The notes below the pieces were generated by a model. The model searched no databases and was not told the DNA's origin. It saw only the letters and a program-made list of their open reading frames with translations. A stretch of DNA of 64,000 nt. Origin: Sphingosinicella sp963974575 (GTDB lineage: Bacteria > Pseudomonadota > Alphaproteobacteria > Sphingomonadales > Sphingomonadaceae). A program made the position numbers and the translations under genes. Numbering within the stretch: position 1 is the stretch's first letter; each line of letters begins with the position of its first letter. The stretch is taken from assembly GCF_963974575.1 (NCBI RefSeq), contig NZ_CAXBBQ010000002.1, positions 248,001-312,000 of the forward strand, given 5' to 3'. This document shows positions 24,942-33,314 of this stretch, piece after piece.

Positions 24942-26060
24942 TCAGGCGGTCCTTACGCCGTGCCCTTCGGCCATATAGTCGGCGGACTGCATCTCCATCA
25001 GGCGTGAGACAGTGCGCTCGAACTCGAAGGCATAATCACCGGCCGGATAAAGTTCGGCGGGCAGCGCGTCCGCCGCCATCAGTAGCTTGACCCGGTATTC
25101 GTAAAGCGCATCGATCAGCGCCACGAAGCGCGTCGCCTCGTTGCGCTTCTCCGGCCCCATCTTCGGCACACCGACGATGATGACCGTGTGATAGCGCTGC
25201 GCGACCGCAAGATAATCCGCCGCCCCCCGCGCCTCCCCGCACAGCCGCTTGAACGAGAAGACCGCGACGCCCTTCAGCGACTTGGGCACATGGAGCGTGC
25301 GCCCGCCGCCCACGTCGATCGTCTCGGTGGGGACGTGAGCGCGGTCCTCCGGCGGATAATCGGTGAGGCGGAAGAAGGCTTCGGAGAGTGCGGCGGTCGC
25401 TTCGGGGCCGTTCGGCACGTAGTAGGTCGGCATCCCGGCGAGCCGATCGAGCCGGTAGTCGGTCGGGCCGTTGAGGCTGACGACGTCGAGCTCGCGCTCG
25501 ATGAGATCGATGAAAGGCACGAAAAGCTCGCGGCTGAGCCCGTTCTTATAGAGGTCGCGCGGCGGGCGGTTCGAGGTCGCGACCACGGTAACGCCGTGCG
25601 CCATGATCGCTGTGAACAGGCGCGAGAGGATCATCGCGTCGGCGACATTCGTGACTTGAAGCTCGTCGAACGCGAGCAGACGCACGTCCTTCGCGATATC
25701 GTCGGCGACCCGGAGAATCGGGTCGTCGACGTTCTGTTCCCGCCATTTGTGCAGCGCGGCGTGGACCTCCAGCATGAAGGCGTGAAAATGCACGCGGCGC
25801 TTGGGGATGGCGGGTGCGGCCTCGTAGAAGAGGTCCATCAGCATCGATTTGCCGCGCCCGACCGCGCCCCACATGTAAATGCCGCGCGGCGCGGGGCTCT
25901 CCGCCTTGCCGAACAGGCGGGAAAACAGGCCGTTCTTCGGCGGACCCTCGCGAAGCTCGGCTTCGAGCTTGCCGAGCCGCGCTGCGGCAGCGGCCTGATC
26001 GGGATCGGCCTTCAGTTCATTCGCCGCGATCAGTGCGCGGTACGCTTCGACAACGCTCAA
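24942..26060 (-). CDS. zapE: AFG1/ZapE family ATPase
   Basis: 372 residues. P-loop ATPase of the LACE1/AFG1 family; E. coli ZapE modulates Z-ring dynamics, mitochondrial homologues act in protein quality control. Walker A GAVGRGKSMLMDLF, Walker B VRLLAFDELQVTN, sensor ATSNRPPRDLYKNGLSRELF. The start is TTG at 26060, overlapping the stop of the thioesterase gene as TTGA, so translation probably depends on coupling. No ATG alternative exists before the conserved N-terminal region. Confidence 0.93.
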   Translation of the reverse strand: MSVVEAYRALIAANELKADPDQAAAAARLGKLEAELREGPPKNGLFSRLFGKAESPAPRGIYMWGAVGRGKSMLMDLFYEAAPAIPKRRVHFHAFMLEVHAALHKWREQNVDDPILRVADDIAKDVRLLAFDELQVTNVADAMILSRLFTAIMAHGVTVVATSNRPPRDLYKNGLSRELFVPFIDLIERELDVVSLNGPTDYRLDRLAGMPTYYVPNGPEATAALSEAFFRLTDYPPEDRAHVPTETIDVGGGRTLHVPKSLKGVAVFSFKRLCGEARGAADYLAVAQRYHTVIIVGVPKMGPEKRNEATRFVALIDALYEYRVKLLMAADALPAELYPAGDYAFEFERTVSRLMEMQSADYMAEGHGVRTA

Positions 26061-26488
26061 CGCGGCGCGACCTTCCTCAGCACGCCGGAAAAGGAGGCGA
26101 CGGGGCCGTTCTGCTCGACCATGCCGCGCAGGAACAGCAGCTTGCCTGTCTCGCGCGTGACCTCGCCGTGGCCGAAGATGTCTTCGCCGGGAAGGCCTGC
26201 GCCCAGGAACTCGGTGTTGCAGGTGAGCGTGACGCCGCGGTGCGTGACGAGGTGGGGCGCTGCGATGGCGAACAGCGCCTGATCGATGAACGCCATGATG
26301 TAGCCGCCGTGCAGCCGGTCCTGCATATTGCTGTGCGCACGCGCGGTTTCGGAGCGGAACTCGGTCACGCCGTCGGTGCGGCGGCGGAAATAGATATGCC
26401 CGATCAGGTCGGAGAAACGCCCCTCGTCACGCTGGCGCCAGCGCTGCCAGCCCTTCAGCGGCCCTTCGGCAATCTCAATGGTCGGCAT
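26057..26488 (-). CDS. hotdog-fold thioesterase (PaaI-like)
   Basis: 143 residues. A hotdog-fold protein with the central helix motif RLHGGYIMAFIDQALFAIA followed by LTCNTEFLGAG, as in PaaI-type acyl-CoA thioesterases. The first 40 residues (KGWQRWRQRDEGRFSDLIGHIYFRR when split) are typical of this subfamily. Substrate unknown. It lies between the ParA-like gene (10-base gap) and zapE (overlapping start). Confidence 0.8.
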   Translation of the reverse strand: MPTIEIAEGPLKGWQRWRQRDEGRFSDLIGHIYFRRRTDGVTEFRSETARAHSNMQDRLHGGYIMAFIDQALFAIAAPHLVTHRGVTLTCNTEFLGAGLPGEDIFGHGEVTRETGKLLFLRGMVEQNGPVASFSGVLRKVAPR

Positions 26489-26498
26489 CGCGCGGCGG

Positions 26499-27248
26499 TC
26501 AGGCCTTTCGCGGCCGCGCCGGGCGGGTGAGCTTGCGTTCGATCGCCGTCACCAGCTTCGAAAACTCCTTGGTTTCCACGGCATCGGGCGCAATCTCAGC
26601 GAGCGGCAGGCAATAGACCGCCATTTCCTCGACCTTGCTCGAATACGGGATCGCATGGACGTCCGGGCAGGCCTCCAGCGTCTCGCGATGCAGCGCGCGG
26701 CGCTTGTCGACCATCGTGAACACCGGAATCACCGGCGGCTCGCCCTTGTGGTGCCGACTCAGATGCTCGGCGAGCTGCTCGTTCGTGCGCGCCGAGAGCG
26801 GCGACATCGTCATCGGCTCGACGATCAGGTCCGCTGCCCGGAAAATCTGGTCAGCGAGCAGGCCGAAACCCGGCGGGCAATCGAGCACGACGCGGTCGTA
26901 CTCACCTGCCACAGCCGCGAGCCGCTTCGCCAGCAGCTTCGCGCGCTGCGATTCGACGAGCTGGACATCGAGCTTGCGGAGCGATTCGTCCGCCGCGAGC
27001 ACATCGAGGCCGGGCCACTTGCTCGGCACGATATAGGCCTCGATATCGCCGCCGCCGCTTCCGGCGAACAGCTTGCGGGCCTTCTTGCTCGGTTCGACCT
27101 GCAGCAGGTCCGATGCCGCGCCCTGCGCGTCGAGATCCCACAGCAGCGTGCGCCGCTTGGCCTGGGTTGCAAGGAGGTGTGCGAGATTGACAGCCACGGA
27201 CGTCTTGCCGACGCCGCCCTTCAGGCTGAAGACTGCGATGACTTTCAT
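26499..27248 (-). CDS. ParA/MinD family ATPase
   Basis: 249 residues from the ATG at 27248. Deviant Walker A FSLKGGVGKTSVAVNLAH, switch-I-like LWDLDAQGAASDLL and Walker B DRVVLDCPPGFGLL are clear. It has no adjacent parB or centromere-like repeats, so it is probably not the chromosomal ParA; such orphan ParA proteins often position other cargo such as chemoreceptors or storage granules. Cargo unknown. Probably the first gene of a unit with the thioesterase and zapE genes. Confidence 0.85.
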   Translation of the reverse strand: MKVIAVFSLKGGVGKTSVAVNLAHLLATQAKRRTLLWDLDAQGAASDLLQVEPSKKARKLFAGSGGGDIEAYIVPSKWPGLDVLAADESLRKLDVQLVESQRAKLLAKRLAAVAGEYDRVVLDCPPGFGLLADQIFRAADLIVEPMTMSPLSARTNEQLAEHLSRHHKGEPPVIPVFTMVDKRRALHRETLEACPDVHAIPYSSKVEEMAVYCLPLAEIAPDAVETKEFSKLVTAIERKLTRPARPRKA

Positions 27249-27332
27249 GCCGCTCCGCCGTTGACGTCCTGTTTTTCCATGGCACTCATGTGGCATTTAT
27301 AAGCCACGTAGCCAACAGGGGAATCGTCGCCG

Positions 27333-28616
27333 ATGACATTGCAATCCGGGTTCGACCGTCGCAGCCTCCTTGGCGGAATCGCCGCTTTCGGCGGTCTTGC
27401 CCTGCTTCCGGCCTGCGCCGCGACCTCCCGAAGCGCTGCCCCTGCCGCCGCACCTGTCCGCAACTGGACGGCGCTGAAGGCGCTTGCCGAGCGCTATGTG
27501 GCGGATCGCAAGGTGGCGGGCATGATCATCGGCGTGGGCAACGGCGACGCCCCCGCCTTCTATACCGGCGCGGGAACGCTCGGCTTGCAGCGCGAAACGC
27601 CGGTCGATGCGAAGAGCATCTGGCGCATTTATTCGATGACGAAGCCGGTGACGGGCGTGCTCGCCGCGCAGATGATCAGCGAAGGCACACTCGGCCTCGA
27701 TCAGCCGATCGCCGACATCCTCCCCGCGTTCAAGGCGATGAAGGTCGCGATCGATCCGGCAACCAGCCTTGAAGGCCGCGCGGCAAGCGGACCGATCACG
27801 GTGCGCCACCTGCTGACGCACACGGCCGGGTTCACCTACCATTTCATGCCCAACGCCATCGGCAAGGCCTATCGCCGCTTCGGACTGATGCCGGGAATGC
27901 GCACGGTCGGGCGCGAGCCGGGCGACGGCGAATCGCCGAGCAGCCTGCTGGCCTTCGCGAATGCCGTCGCCGAACTTCCGCTCGTCGCCGACCCCGGCAC
28001 GGCGTGGAACTACAGCATTTCGCTCGATGTGCTCGGCGCCGTTATCGAGAAGGTCGCGCGGAAGCCGTTTGAAACGGTGCTTCAGGAACGGTTGTTCACG
28101 CCGCTCGCCATGCATGACACGGGCTTCTCCGTGCCTGCTGCGTCGATGAACCGGCTGGCCACCAACTATCTGCTGCACAGCAACAACCTCGTACCCGTCG
28201 ATGCCCCGCCGAAGACCGAGTATGCCGTGCCCGCAAGCTACCCGGCAGGCGGAGGCGGACTCGTGTCCACGGCGAACGATTACATGCGCTTCATGCGGAT
28301 GGTCGCGAACGGCGGGCAGCACAGCGGCACGCAGATCATCTCGCCCGAAGCCGCGAAGCTGGTGGTTTCGAACCTGCTCCCCAAGGGCGTCTTCTATGAA
28401 GGCAATCAGGGATACGGCGCGGGCGGACGCGTTGTGATCGCGCCGGGGCCGGGCCTCATCCCCGGCAGCTACGGCTGGGGCGGTGCGGCAGGAACGCTCG
28501 CCTCGGCGCTGCCTGCGCAGAAGCTCAGCGTCGTGCTGATGACGCAGTACATGCCGCAGCAGGCCTACCCGCTGCCCGAAGATCTCGGAAAGGCGCTCGC
28601 CGCAGATTTAGCGTGA
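27333..28616 (+). CDS. serine hydrolase of the class C beta-lactamase / esterase family
   Basis: 427 residues. A twin-arginine-like signal FDRRSLLGGIAAFGGLALLPAC also contains a lipobox, so this may be a Tat-exported lipoprotein. The nucleophile motif SxxK is SMTK, in WRIYSMTKPVTGVLAAQM. The second motif appears as YSI in WNYSISLDVLG, where true class C beta-lactamases have YxN, and the third region is YGWGGAAGT. This pattern suits EstB-like esterases or D-aminopeptidases more than antibiotic hydrolysis. Its stop overlaps the end of pheA by 9 bases, tail to tail. Confidence 0.88.
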   Translation: MTLQSGFDRRSLLGGIAAFGGLALLPACAATSRSAAPAAAPVRNWTALKALAERYVADRKVAGMIIGVGNGDAPAFYTGAGTLGLQRETPVDAKSIWRIYSMTKPVTGVLAAQMISEGTLGLDQPIADILPAFKAMKVAIDPATSLEGRAASGPITVRHLLTHTAGFTYHFMPNAIGKAYRRFGLMPGMRTVGREPGDGESPSSLLAFANAVAELPLVADPGTAWNYSISLDVLGAVIEKVARKPFETVLQERLFTPLAMHDTGFSVPAASMNRLATNYLLHSNNLVPVDAPPKTEYAVPASYPAGGGGLVSTANDYMRFMRMVANGGQHSGTQIISPEAAKLVVSNLLPKGVFYEGNQGYGAGGRVVIAPGPGLIPGSYGWGGAAGTLASALPAQKLSVVLMTQYMPQQAYPLPEDLGKALAADLA

Positions 28617-29501
28617 ACGCGCCTGCGCATAGGTGCCGAGCATCCGCACCCACTTTGTGTGGTACTTCAGCTCGTCGAGCGCGCGCTCGACGTTGGGGTC
28701 GTCCGGGCGCCCCTCGATGTCCACATAGAACTCGGCCGCCTGAAACTGGCCATCGCGCATGTAGCTTTCGAGCTTGGTGAGGTTGACACCGTTGGTGGCG
28801 AAGCCACCGAGCGCCTTGTAGAGTGCGGCGGGCACCGAGCGCACCTCGAACAGCAGCGAGGTCATGGCGGGAAGCCCCGCCTTCGGCATCGACGGTTCAC
28901 GCGCAAGCGACACGAAGCGCGTGGTGTTGTGTGCCTCGTCCTCGATTCCCTCGGCGAGTGGCGTAAGACCGTAGAGCTGACCGGCAAGCTGCGAGGCAAC
29001 CGCTGCAACGGTCTTGTCGCCATCGTCCGCGACCTTCGCAGCCGAGGCAGCCGTATCGAACGACGCGACCGGGCTGATGCCCCATTCGCGAAGCCGCTTC
29101 CGGCACTGGCCGAGCGCCTGCGGGTGGCTGATCGCGACCTTCACGTCCGAAAGCACCGCTCCGGGCACTGCCAGCAACGAGTGGCGCACGCGCACGAAGT
29201 GCTCGGCGACGATCCACAGCCCCGACTCCGGTAGCAGGAAGTGAATGTCCGCAACGCGCCCATGCAGCGAGTTCTCGATCGGGATGATTGCACGCCCCGC
29301 ACGCCCCTCGCGCACCGCATCGATCGCGTCGGAGAAGGACAGGCACGGCAGCGTCGGCGCCCCCGCCGCCATCTCGCGCGCGGCCTGATGCGAATAGGCG
29401 CCGGGCGCCCCCTGAAACGCGACCGCCGTTTCCGGCGTTTTTTCAGCGGCTTGCGCAAGCTCATCGACGAGCCGCGCGGCGGATTCGGGATAGTTCTGCA
29501 T
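28608..29501 (-). CDS. pheA: prephenate dehydratase
   Basis: 297 residues from the ATG at 29501. Converts prephenate to phenylpyruvate in phenylalanine synthesis. Catalytic domain about residues 22-200 with AFQGAPGAYSHQAAREM, PIENSLHGRV and the NTTRFVSLAR motif whose Thr and Arg are catalytic. A C-terminal ACT domain (SLLFEVRSVPAALYKALGGFATNGVNLTKLES, given here only as its location, about 205-280) gives feedback by phenylalanine. No chorismate mutase domain, so this is the monofunctional form. A TTG at 29570 could extend the protein by 23 residues. Divergent from the cytochrome c gene. Confidence 0.94.
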   Translation of the reverse strand: MQNYPESAARLVDELAQAAEKTPETAVAFQGAPGAYSHQAAREMAAGAPTLPCLSFSDAIDAVREGRAGRAIIPIENSLHGRVADIHFLLPESGLWIVAEHFVRVRHSLLAVPGAVLSDVKVAISHPQALGQCRKRLREWGISPVASFDTAASAAKVADDGDKTVAAVASQLAGQLYGLTPLAEGIEDEAHNTTRFVSLAREPSMPKAGLPAMTSLLFEVRSVPAALYKALGGFATNGVNLTKLESYMRDGQFQAAEFYVDIEGRPDDPNVERALDELKYHTKWVRMLGTYAQARSR

Positions 29502-29648
29502 CGCCGCGCTCTTTGCGGCGCGGGGGCTTACTACGTCAAGCGCAGCCTGCGGCGATCTGGTGCTTGGCAAGCCCGACTCCTGAAACTATGTTCCGCGCGA
29601 TTTTGAACCGGGGGGCTCGACGAAAAGCCCCGCTCTTCGGAGGGCGCA

Positions 29649-30311
29649 GTGGACAGTTACGAATGGAACAAGATTATCGGCTGGGTGCTCGCGGCCGCGA
29701 TTGCGGTGCTTGGCCTGTCGATCCTCACGGGATTCGTCTACGCGCCCGGCCACTCTGAAACGAAGGGCTACGTCGTCGAAGGCGTCGAGGTCGAGGCTGA
29801 AGCCGGCGCCGGTGCGGCCGAAGCCGTGCAGCCGATCGCCGCGTTCCTCGCCACCGCCAACCCGGCGAAGGGCGAAGCGCAGTTCAAGAAGTGCGCCGCC
29901 TGCCACACCGTCAACAAGGGCGGCGCCAACGGCCAGGGCCCGAACCTCTACGGCATTCTCGGCGCCAAGGTCGCGCACCTCGCGGGCTTCGCATACTCGG
30001 ACGCCGTGAAGAACCATGGCGGCAACTGGGGCTGGGACGAGCTCAGCCACTGGGTCGAATCGCCCCGCAAGTACATTCCGGGCAACAAGATGAGCTTCGC
30101 GGGCATCTCGAAGCCGCAGGATCGCGCCGACCTGCTCGTCTACCTCAATTCGCAGAGCGACAGCCCGCTGCCGCTGCCGGCCGTACCGGCGGTTGCCGAA
30201 GCGCCTGCCGCCGAGGCTCCGGCTGACGCCGCAGCCACCGACGCAGCGCCCGCTGCAGGTGAACAGGCTGCCGCCACTCCGGTGGAAGCGCCTGCGGAAG
30301 CGACGCGCTAA
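29649..30311 (+). CDS. membrane-anchored cytochrome c (CycM-like)
   Basis: 220 residues, GTG start with GGAGG upstream. An uncleaved N-terminal anchor (about residues 9-31) is followed by an acidic linker, a class I cytochrome c domain (about 63-165) with haem motif CAACH and a distal Met in GNKMSFAGI, and an Ala/Pro/Glu-rich C-terminal tail of about 50 residues. Resembles CycM cytochromes that carry electrons from the bc1 complex to terminal oxidases. The tail after the haem domain is unusual. Ends by overlapping the stop of the converging DUF418 gene. Confidence 0.9.
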   Translation: MDSYEWNKIIGWVLAAAIAVLGLSILTGFVYAPGHSETKGYVVEGVEVEAEAGAGAAEAVQPIAAFLATANPAKGEAQFKKCAACHTVNKGGANGQGPNLYGILGAKVAHLAGFAYSDAVKNHGGNWGWDELSHWVESPRKYIPGNKMSFAGISKPQDRADLLVYLNSQSDSPLPLPAVPAVAEAPAAEAPADAAATDAAPAAGEQAAATPVEAPAEATR

Positions 30312-31567
30312 GACCGAACGAATGCTGGGCGCTGGCCGTATGTGAGCCAGCGCCACAGCCATTCGAGCGGGCCCATGCTGAATCGCTGCAGCCACCATGT
30401 ACTGAACGCGGTCAAAACGACCGCGATGCCAAGCGCGATCAGCCAGCTCTGACCAACAGAGATGCCGCCGTGCAGCCCGAACGCAAAGCCCGGAAACAAT
30501 AGCCACTGTGCGATCAGCGTCTCGCCGATGTAGGTCGTGAGCGCCATACGCCCCGGCGCCGCGAATGTTCTGAGCATGTGCCGCCCGCGTGCGGTTTGCA
30601 GGGTCGCCAGCACCAGCCCCGCGTGCGCGATCGTGGTCGCGAGGCGCCCGATCTGGTAGGTGACCTCCGAAATCGGGATGGGGACCATGAAACCGGCAGC
30701 GACCAACTGCTCGGTCTCAATGAGATTGATCGGAACGCCGATCGCGTAGCCCGCAAGCGCTGCCTTGAGATAGATGTCCCGCGGCAGGCTCCCGCCGAGG
30801 AAACCTGTCTTGAACAGCCCGGCGCCGAGCAGCATCATGGCCAGCGCGTCGAGTGACCACCAGCTGAGCCCGGGAAGATCGTTCCATTTGATAGCGATCG
30901 TCACCTTGTAAGCGAGATTGTCGGCCAGGCCTCTCTGCCGCGCGGCCCGAGAATGCGCGTCCGCTTCCAGGTCGGGCTGGATGGCGTCGAGATAGTCCTG
31001 CCAGGCGAGGATGCGCTCGTCGTCTTCGCTCGCGCCGAACGCGATGGCGGCTTCGGCGTGTTCGCGCGTATTCATGCCTTCGACGACTGCCGCTGTACCG
31101 ATTGCAGTGATGACCGCCATCCCGCCGAGACCGAGGCCGATGAGCGCACGCGCCGGAAGATCACGGAACGGAAACAGGAACAGCCCGGCGATGCCGTAGA
31201 TGAGCAAGATGTCGCCCGGCCACATCAGCAGATAGCCGTGGATAAGACCAAACACGATGAGTGCGATCATGCGACGATAGTAGATCGAAAGCGCCGAGCG
31301 CCCCGCCTGCGGACGGGAAGCGAGAATCACGAAACCCGCGCCGAACAGCAGTGAAAGCAGCCCACGCATCGTGCCTTCGACGAAAAGCTGCTGCGCCCAC
31401 CAGACGATGCGGTCGGAGAGCACCCACCCCGAGATACGCGGATCGGAAGCAATGCCGGGAACGCTGCCCATGGCCCAGATGTTGAGCAGCATGATGCCGA
31501 GAATGGCGATGCCGCGCAGGATATCCAGCGCTTCGATGCGTGACGCGCCGTCCCGCGCTTCGCCCAT
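30308..31567 (-). CDS. DUF418 / YeiB family membrane protein
   Basis: 419 residues, polytopic with about ten hydrophobic segments. N-terminal RIEALDILRGIAILGIMLLNIWAM and C-terminal AFSTWWLQRFSMGPLEWLWRWLTYG are hallmarks of the YeiB/DUF418 family. Its biochemical role is not established; members resemble acyltransferase-type membrane proteins. It lies 38 bases after the LOG gene on the same strand. Confidence 0.9.
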   Translation of the reverse strand: MGEARDGASRIEALDILRGIAILGIMLLNIWAMGSVPGIASDPRISGWVLSDRIVWWAQQLFVEGTMRGLLSLLFGAGFVILASRPQAGRSALSIYYRRMIALIVFGLIHGYLLMWPGDILLIYGIAGLFLFPFRDLPARALIGLGLGGMAVITAIGTAAVVEGMNTREHAEAAIAFGASEDDERILAWQDYLDAIQPDLEADAHSRAARQRGLADNLAYKVTIAIKWNDLPGLSWWSLDALAMMLLGAGLFKTGFLGGSLPRDIYLKAALAGYAIGVPINLIETEQLVAAGFMVPIPISEVTYQIGRLATTIAHAGLVLATLQTARGRHMLRTFAAPGRMALTTYIGETLIAQWLLFPGFAFGLHGGISVGQSWLIALGIAVVLTAFSTWWLQRFSMGPLEWLWRWLTYGQRPAFVRS

Positions 31568-31605
31568 CCGCCTCCCCGGTTCGGGCGCGTTTTCCTACAG
31601 TCGCC

Positions 31606-32484
31606 CTAGCAGGGGCCACCCATAGCAGAAATTTCGTAGAATCCGGCCACGATTTCCCAAGCCTCTTCGGCCGTTTCCACGAAATGGAACAGCGAAAGGT
31701 CATCGCGCGAAATCGTACCTTCTTCGGCAAGCGCCTCGAAGTTGATGATCCGTTCCCAGAACTCGCGGCCAAAAAGCAGCACCGGCATCGGCTTGATCTT
31801 GCGCGTCTGGATGAGCGTCAGCGTCTCGAACAGCTCGTCGAACGTACCGAAGCCGCCCGGGAACGCCGCCACCGCCTTCGCGCGCATCAGGAAGTGCATC
31901 TTCCGGAGCGCGAAATAGTGGAACTGGAACGAAAGCGCCGGCGTCACGTACTGGTTCGGCAGCTGCTCGTGCTCCAGCACGATATTGAGCGCGACGGATT
32001 CGGCTCCCGCGTCATGCGCTCCCTTGTTCGCCGCCTCCATGATCGACGGCCCGCCGCCCGAGCAGATCACAAACTGACGTTCGCCATCCTCGCGTGGCAG
32101 TGACGAGACGAGATAGGCAAGCTTGTAGGCTTCCGCATAATATTTCGCCTTGGCGCGCAGCCGCTCGGCGACCCGCTTTTCCCAGTCCGTCCGCGCTGCA
32201 GCGACGAGCGCGTCCGCCGTTTCCGGGGACGGGATGCGCGCCGAGCCGTAAAGCACGAATGTCGAGGCGATGCCGTGCTCTTTCAACAGCATCTCGGGCT
32301 TCAGCAATTCCAGCTGGAAACGGACCGGCCGCAGCTCCTCGCGCAGCAGGAAGTCCTTGTCCTGGAACGCGAGGCGATAGCTCGGATGCTCGGTTTGCGG
32401 GATCGGCGTCGATTTCTCGGCAACCGCTGCATCTTCTTCCGCTGAGGGGAAGGTGCGGCGCGAAACTTTGGTTTTATCGTCCAT
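31606..32484 (-). CDS. LOG family protein (TIGR00730-like)
   Basis: 292 residues from the ATG at 32484. Rossmann-like lysine-decarboxylase-lookalike family, many of which are cytokinin riboside 5'-monophosphate phosphoribohydrolases or other nucleotide hydrolases. Motifs: VICSGGGPSIMEAANKGAHD and FPGGFGTFDELFETL, the PGGxGTxxE signature that binds the nucleotide. The N-terminal 85-residue extension is longer than in the short LOG proteins (about 190 residues), placing it in the longer bacterial subgroup. Substrate unproven. It follows the extensin-like gene by 32 bases. Confidence 0.88.
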   Translation of the reverse strand: MDDKTKVSRRTFPSAEEDAAVAEKSTPIPQTEHPSYRLAFQDKDFLLREELRPVRFQLELLKPEMLLKEHGIASTFVLYGSARIPSPETADALVAAARTDWEKRVAERLRAKAKYYAEAYKLAYLVSSLPREDGERQFVICSGGGPSIMEAANKGAHDAGAESVALNIVLEHEQLPNQYVTPALSFQFHYFALRKMHFLMRAKAVAAFPGGFGTFDELFETLTLIQTRKIKPMPVLLFGREFWERIINFEALAEEGTISRDDLSLFHFVETAEEAWEIVAGFYEISAMGGPC

Positions 32485-32516
32485 GCGGGGGTCTCTAGCG
32501 CCGAAAGCAGCCTGCG

Positions 32517-33149
32517 TCAGCGGCAATATGGCCCGCGGCCCATATCGAGATGGAAGTGATCCTGATGAAAGGCGTCGCCGTCGGGGCCGATAACGATGTT
32601 GAACGGCGCACAACCCGCACGGTGGGCGGCGCGCAGGAAGGATTGCTCGTCCGCCGCCCCGCGCCATCCCGATTTTACCGCAACCGTACGGCCGTTCGCC
32701 AGCGTGAAGCTTGCGATATCGACCGCGTTCGCACGCGCATGTTCGGAAAGCCGCGCGCCCGGCTGGCTGTTGCGTGTCCGGCAGGCATAGCTGCCGTAGC
32801 TCTGGATGCGCACGACGTCCGCTCCGAAATGATCACGCGCCGCCGGACGCACGCCCTGATGTACCCATCGATAGAGCGACTCGGCGACTGGACACGAAAC
32901 GGCTTTCAATCCGGCGACGGGCACGCCGATATCAAGCAGCAACACGGCGTTGTCATATCCGCATTGTCCTTCGACATGGGGGTCGAGCTTCCGGTATTTC
33001 ATCCCCTGCAAACGATCGAGCCGCGCGAAGCAGGCGGTCGCGTTGTCCGGCCCCTGCGATACGGGTTTCTGGCCGGAAACCGGCGGAGAACCGCTCGAAC
33101 AGGCTGCGACGGCAATAAGCGACAAGGCGGAAAGAACGCGGCCCAGCAT
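32517..33149 (-). CDS. extensin-like lipoprotein (peptidase M15-like fold)
   Basis: 210 residues. Signal with lipobox AVAAC at about Cys17. The mature part matches the bacterial extensin-like C-terminal domain: CGYDNAVLLLDIGV, SYACRTRNSQPGARLSEHARANAVDIASF and HQDHFHLDMGRGPYC. The residues SEHARANAVDI and DHFHLD follow the HxxxxxxD / HxH pattern of M15 zinc peptidases that cut peptidoglycan peptides, so a cell-wall role is likely though not proven. Conserved cysteines suggest disulfides in the periplasm. Confidence 0.88.
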   Translation of the reverse strand: MLGRVLSALSLIAVAACSSGSPPVSGQKPVSQGPDNATACFARLDRLQGMKYRKLDPHVEGQCGYDNAVLLLDIGVPVAGLKAVSCPVAESLYRWVHQGVRPAARDHFGADVVRIQSYGSYACRTRNSQPGARLSEHARANAVDIASFTLANGRTVAVKSGWRGAADEQSFLRAAHRAGCAPFNIVIGPDGDAFHQDHFHLDMGRGPYCR

Positions 33150-33314
33150 GCCCCTCTTTTAACGCCGGGATCGCCACCCGCAACCAACCAGCCGTTTTTC
33201 GGCCCGTCGTATTTGGCGGTAACGTTAACCTTGCCTCAATCCCCATCGGGAAACCTTGCCTCCCATTTGCTCCTGAGAGAGCTGAGTAATCGTCGCGGAG
33301 TGCTTAAGTAGCGT

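Noticed and set aside
27333..28616. Antibiotic beta-lactamase
   Set aside because: SxxK is present but the YxN motif is YSI, and the C-terminal motif fits esterase-like members better; resistance is not supported.
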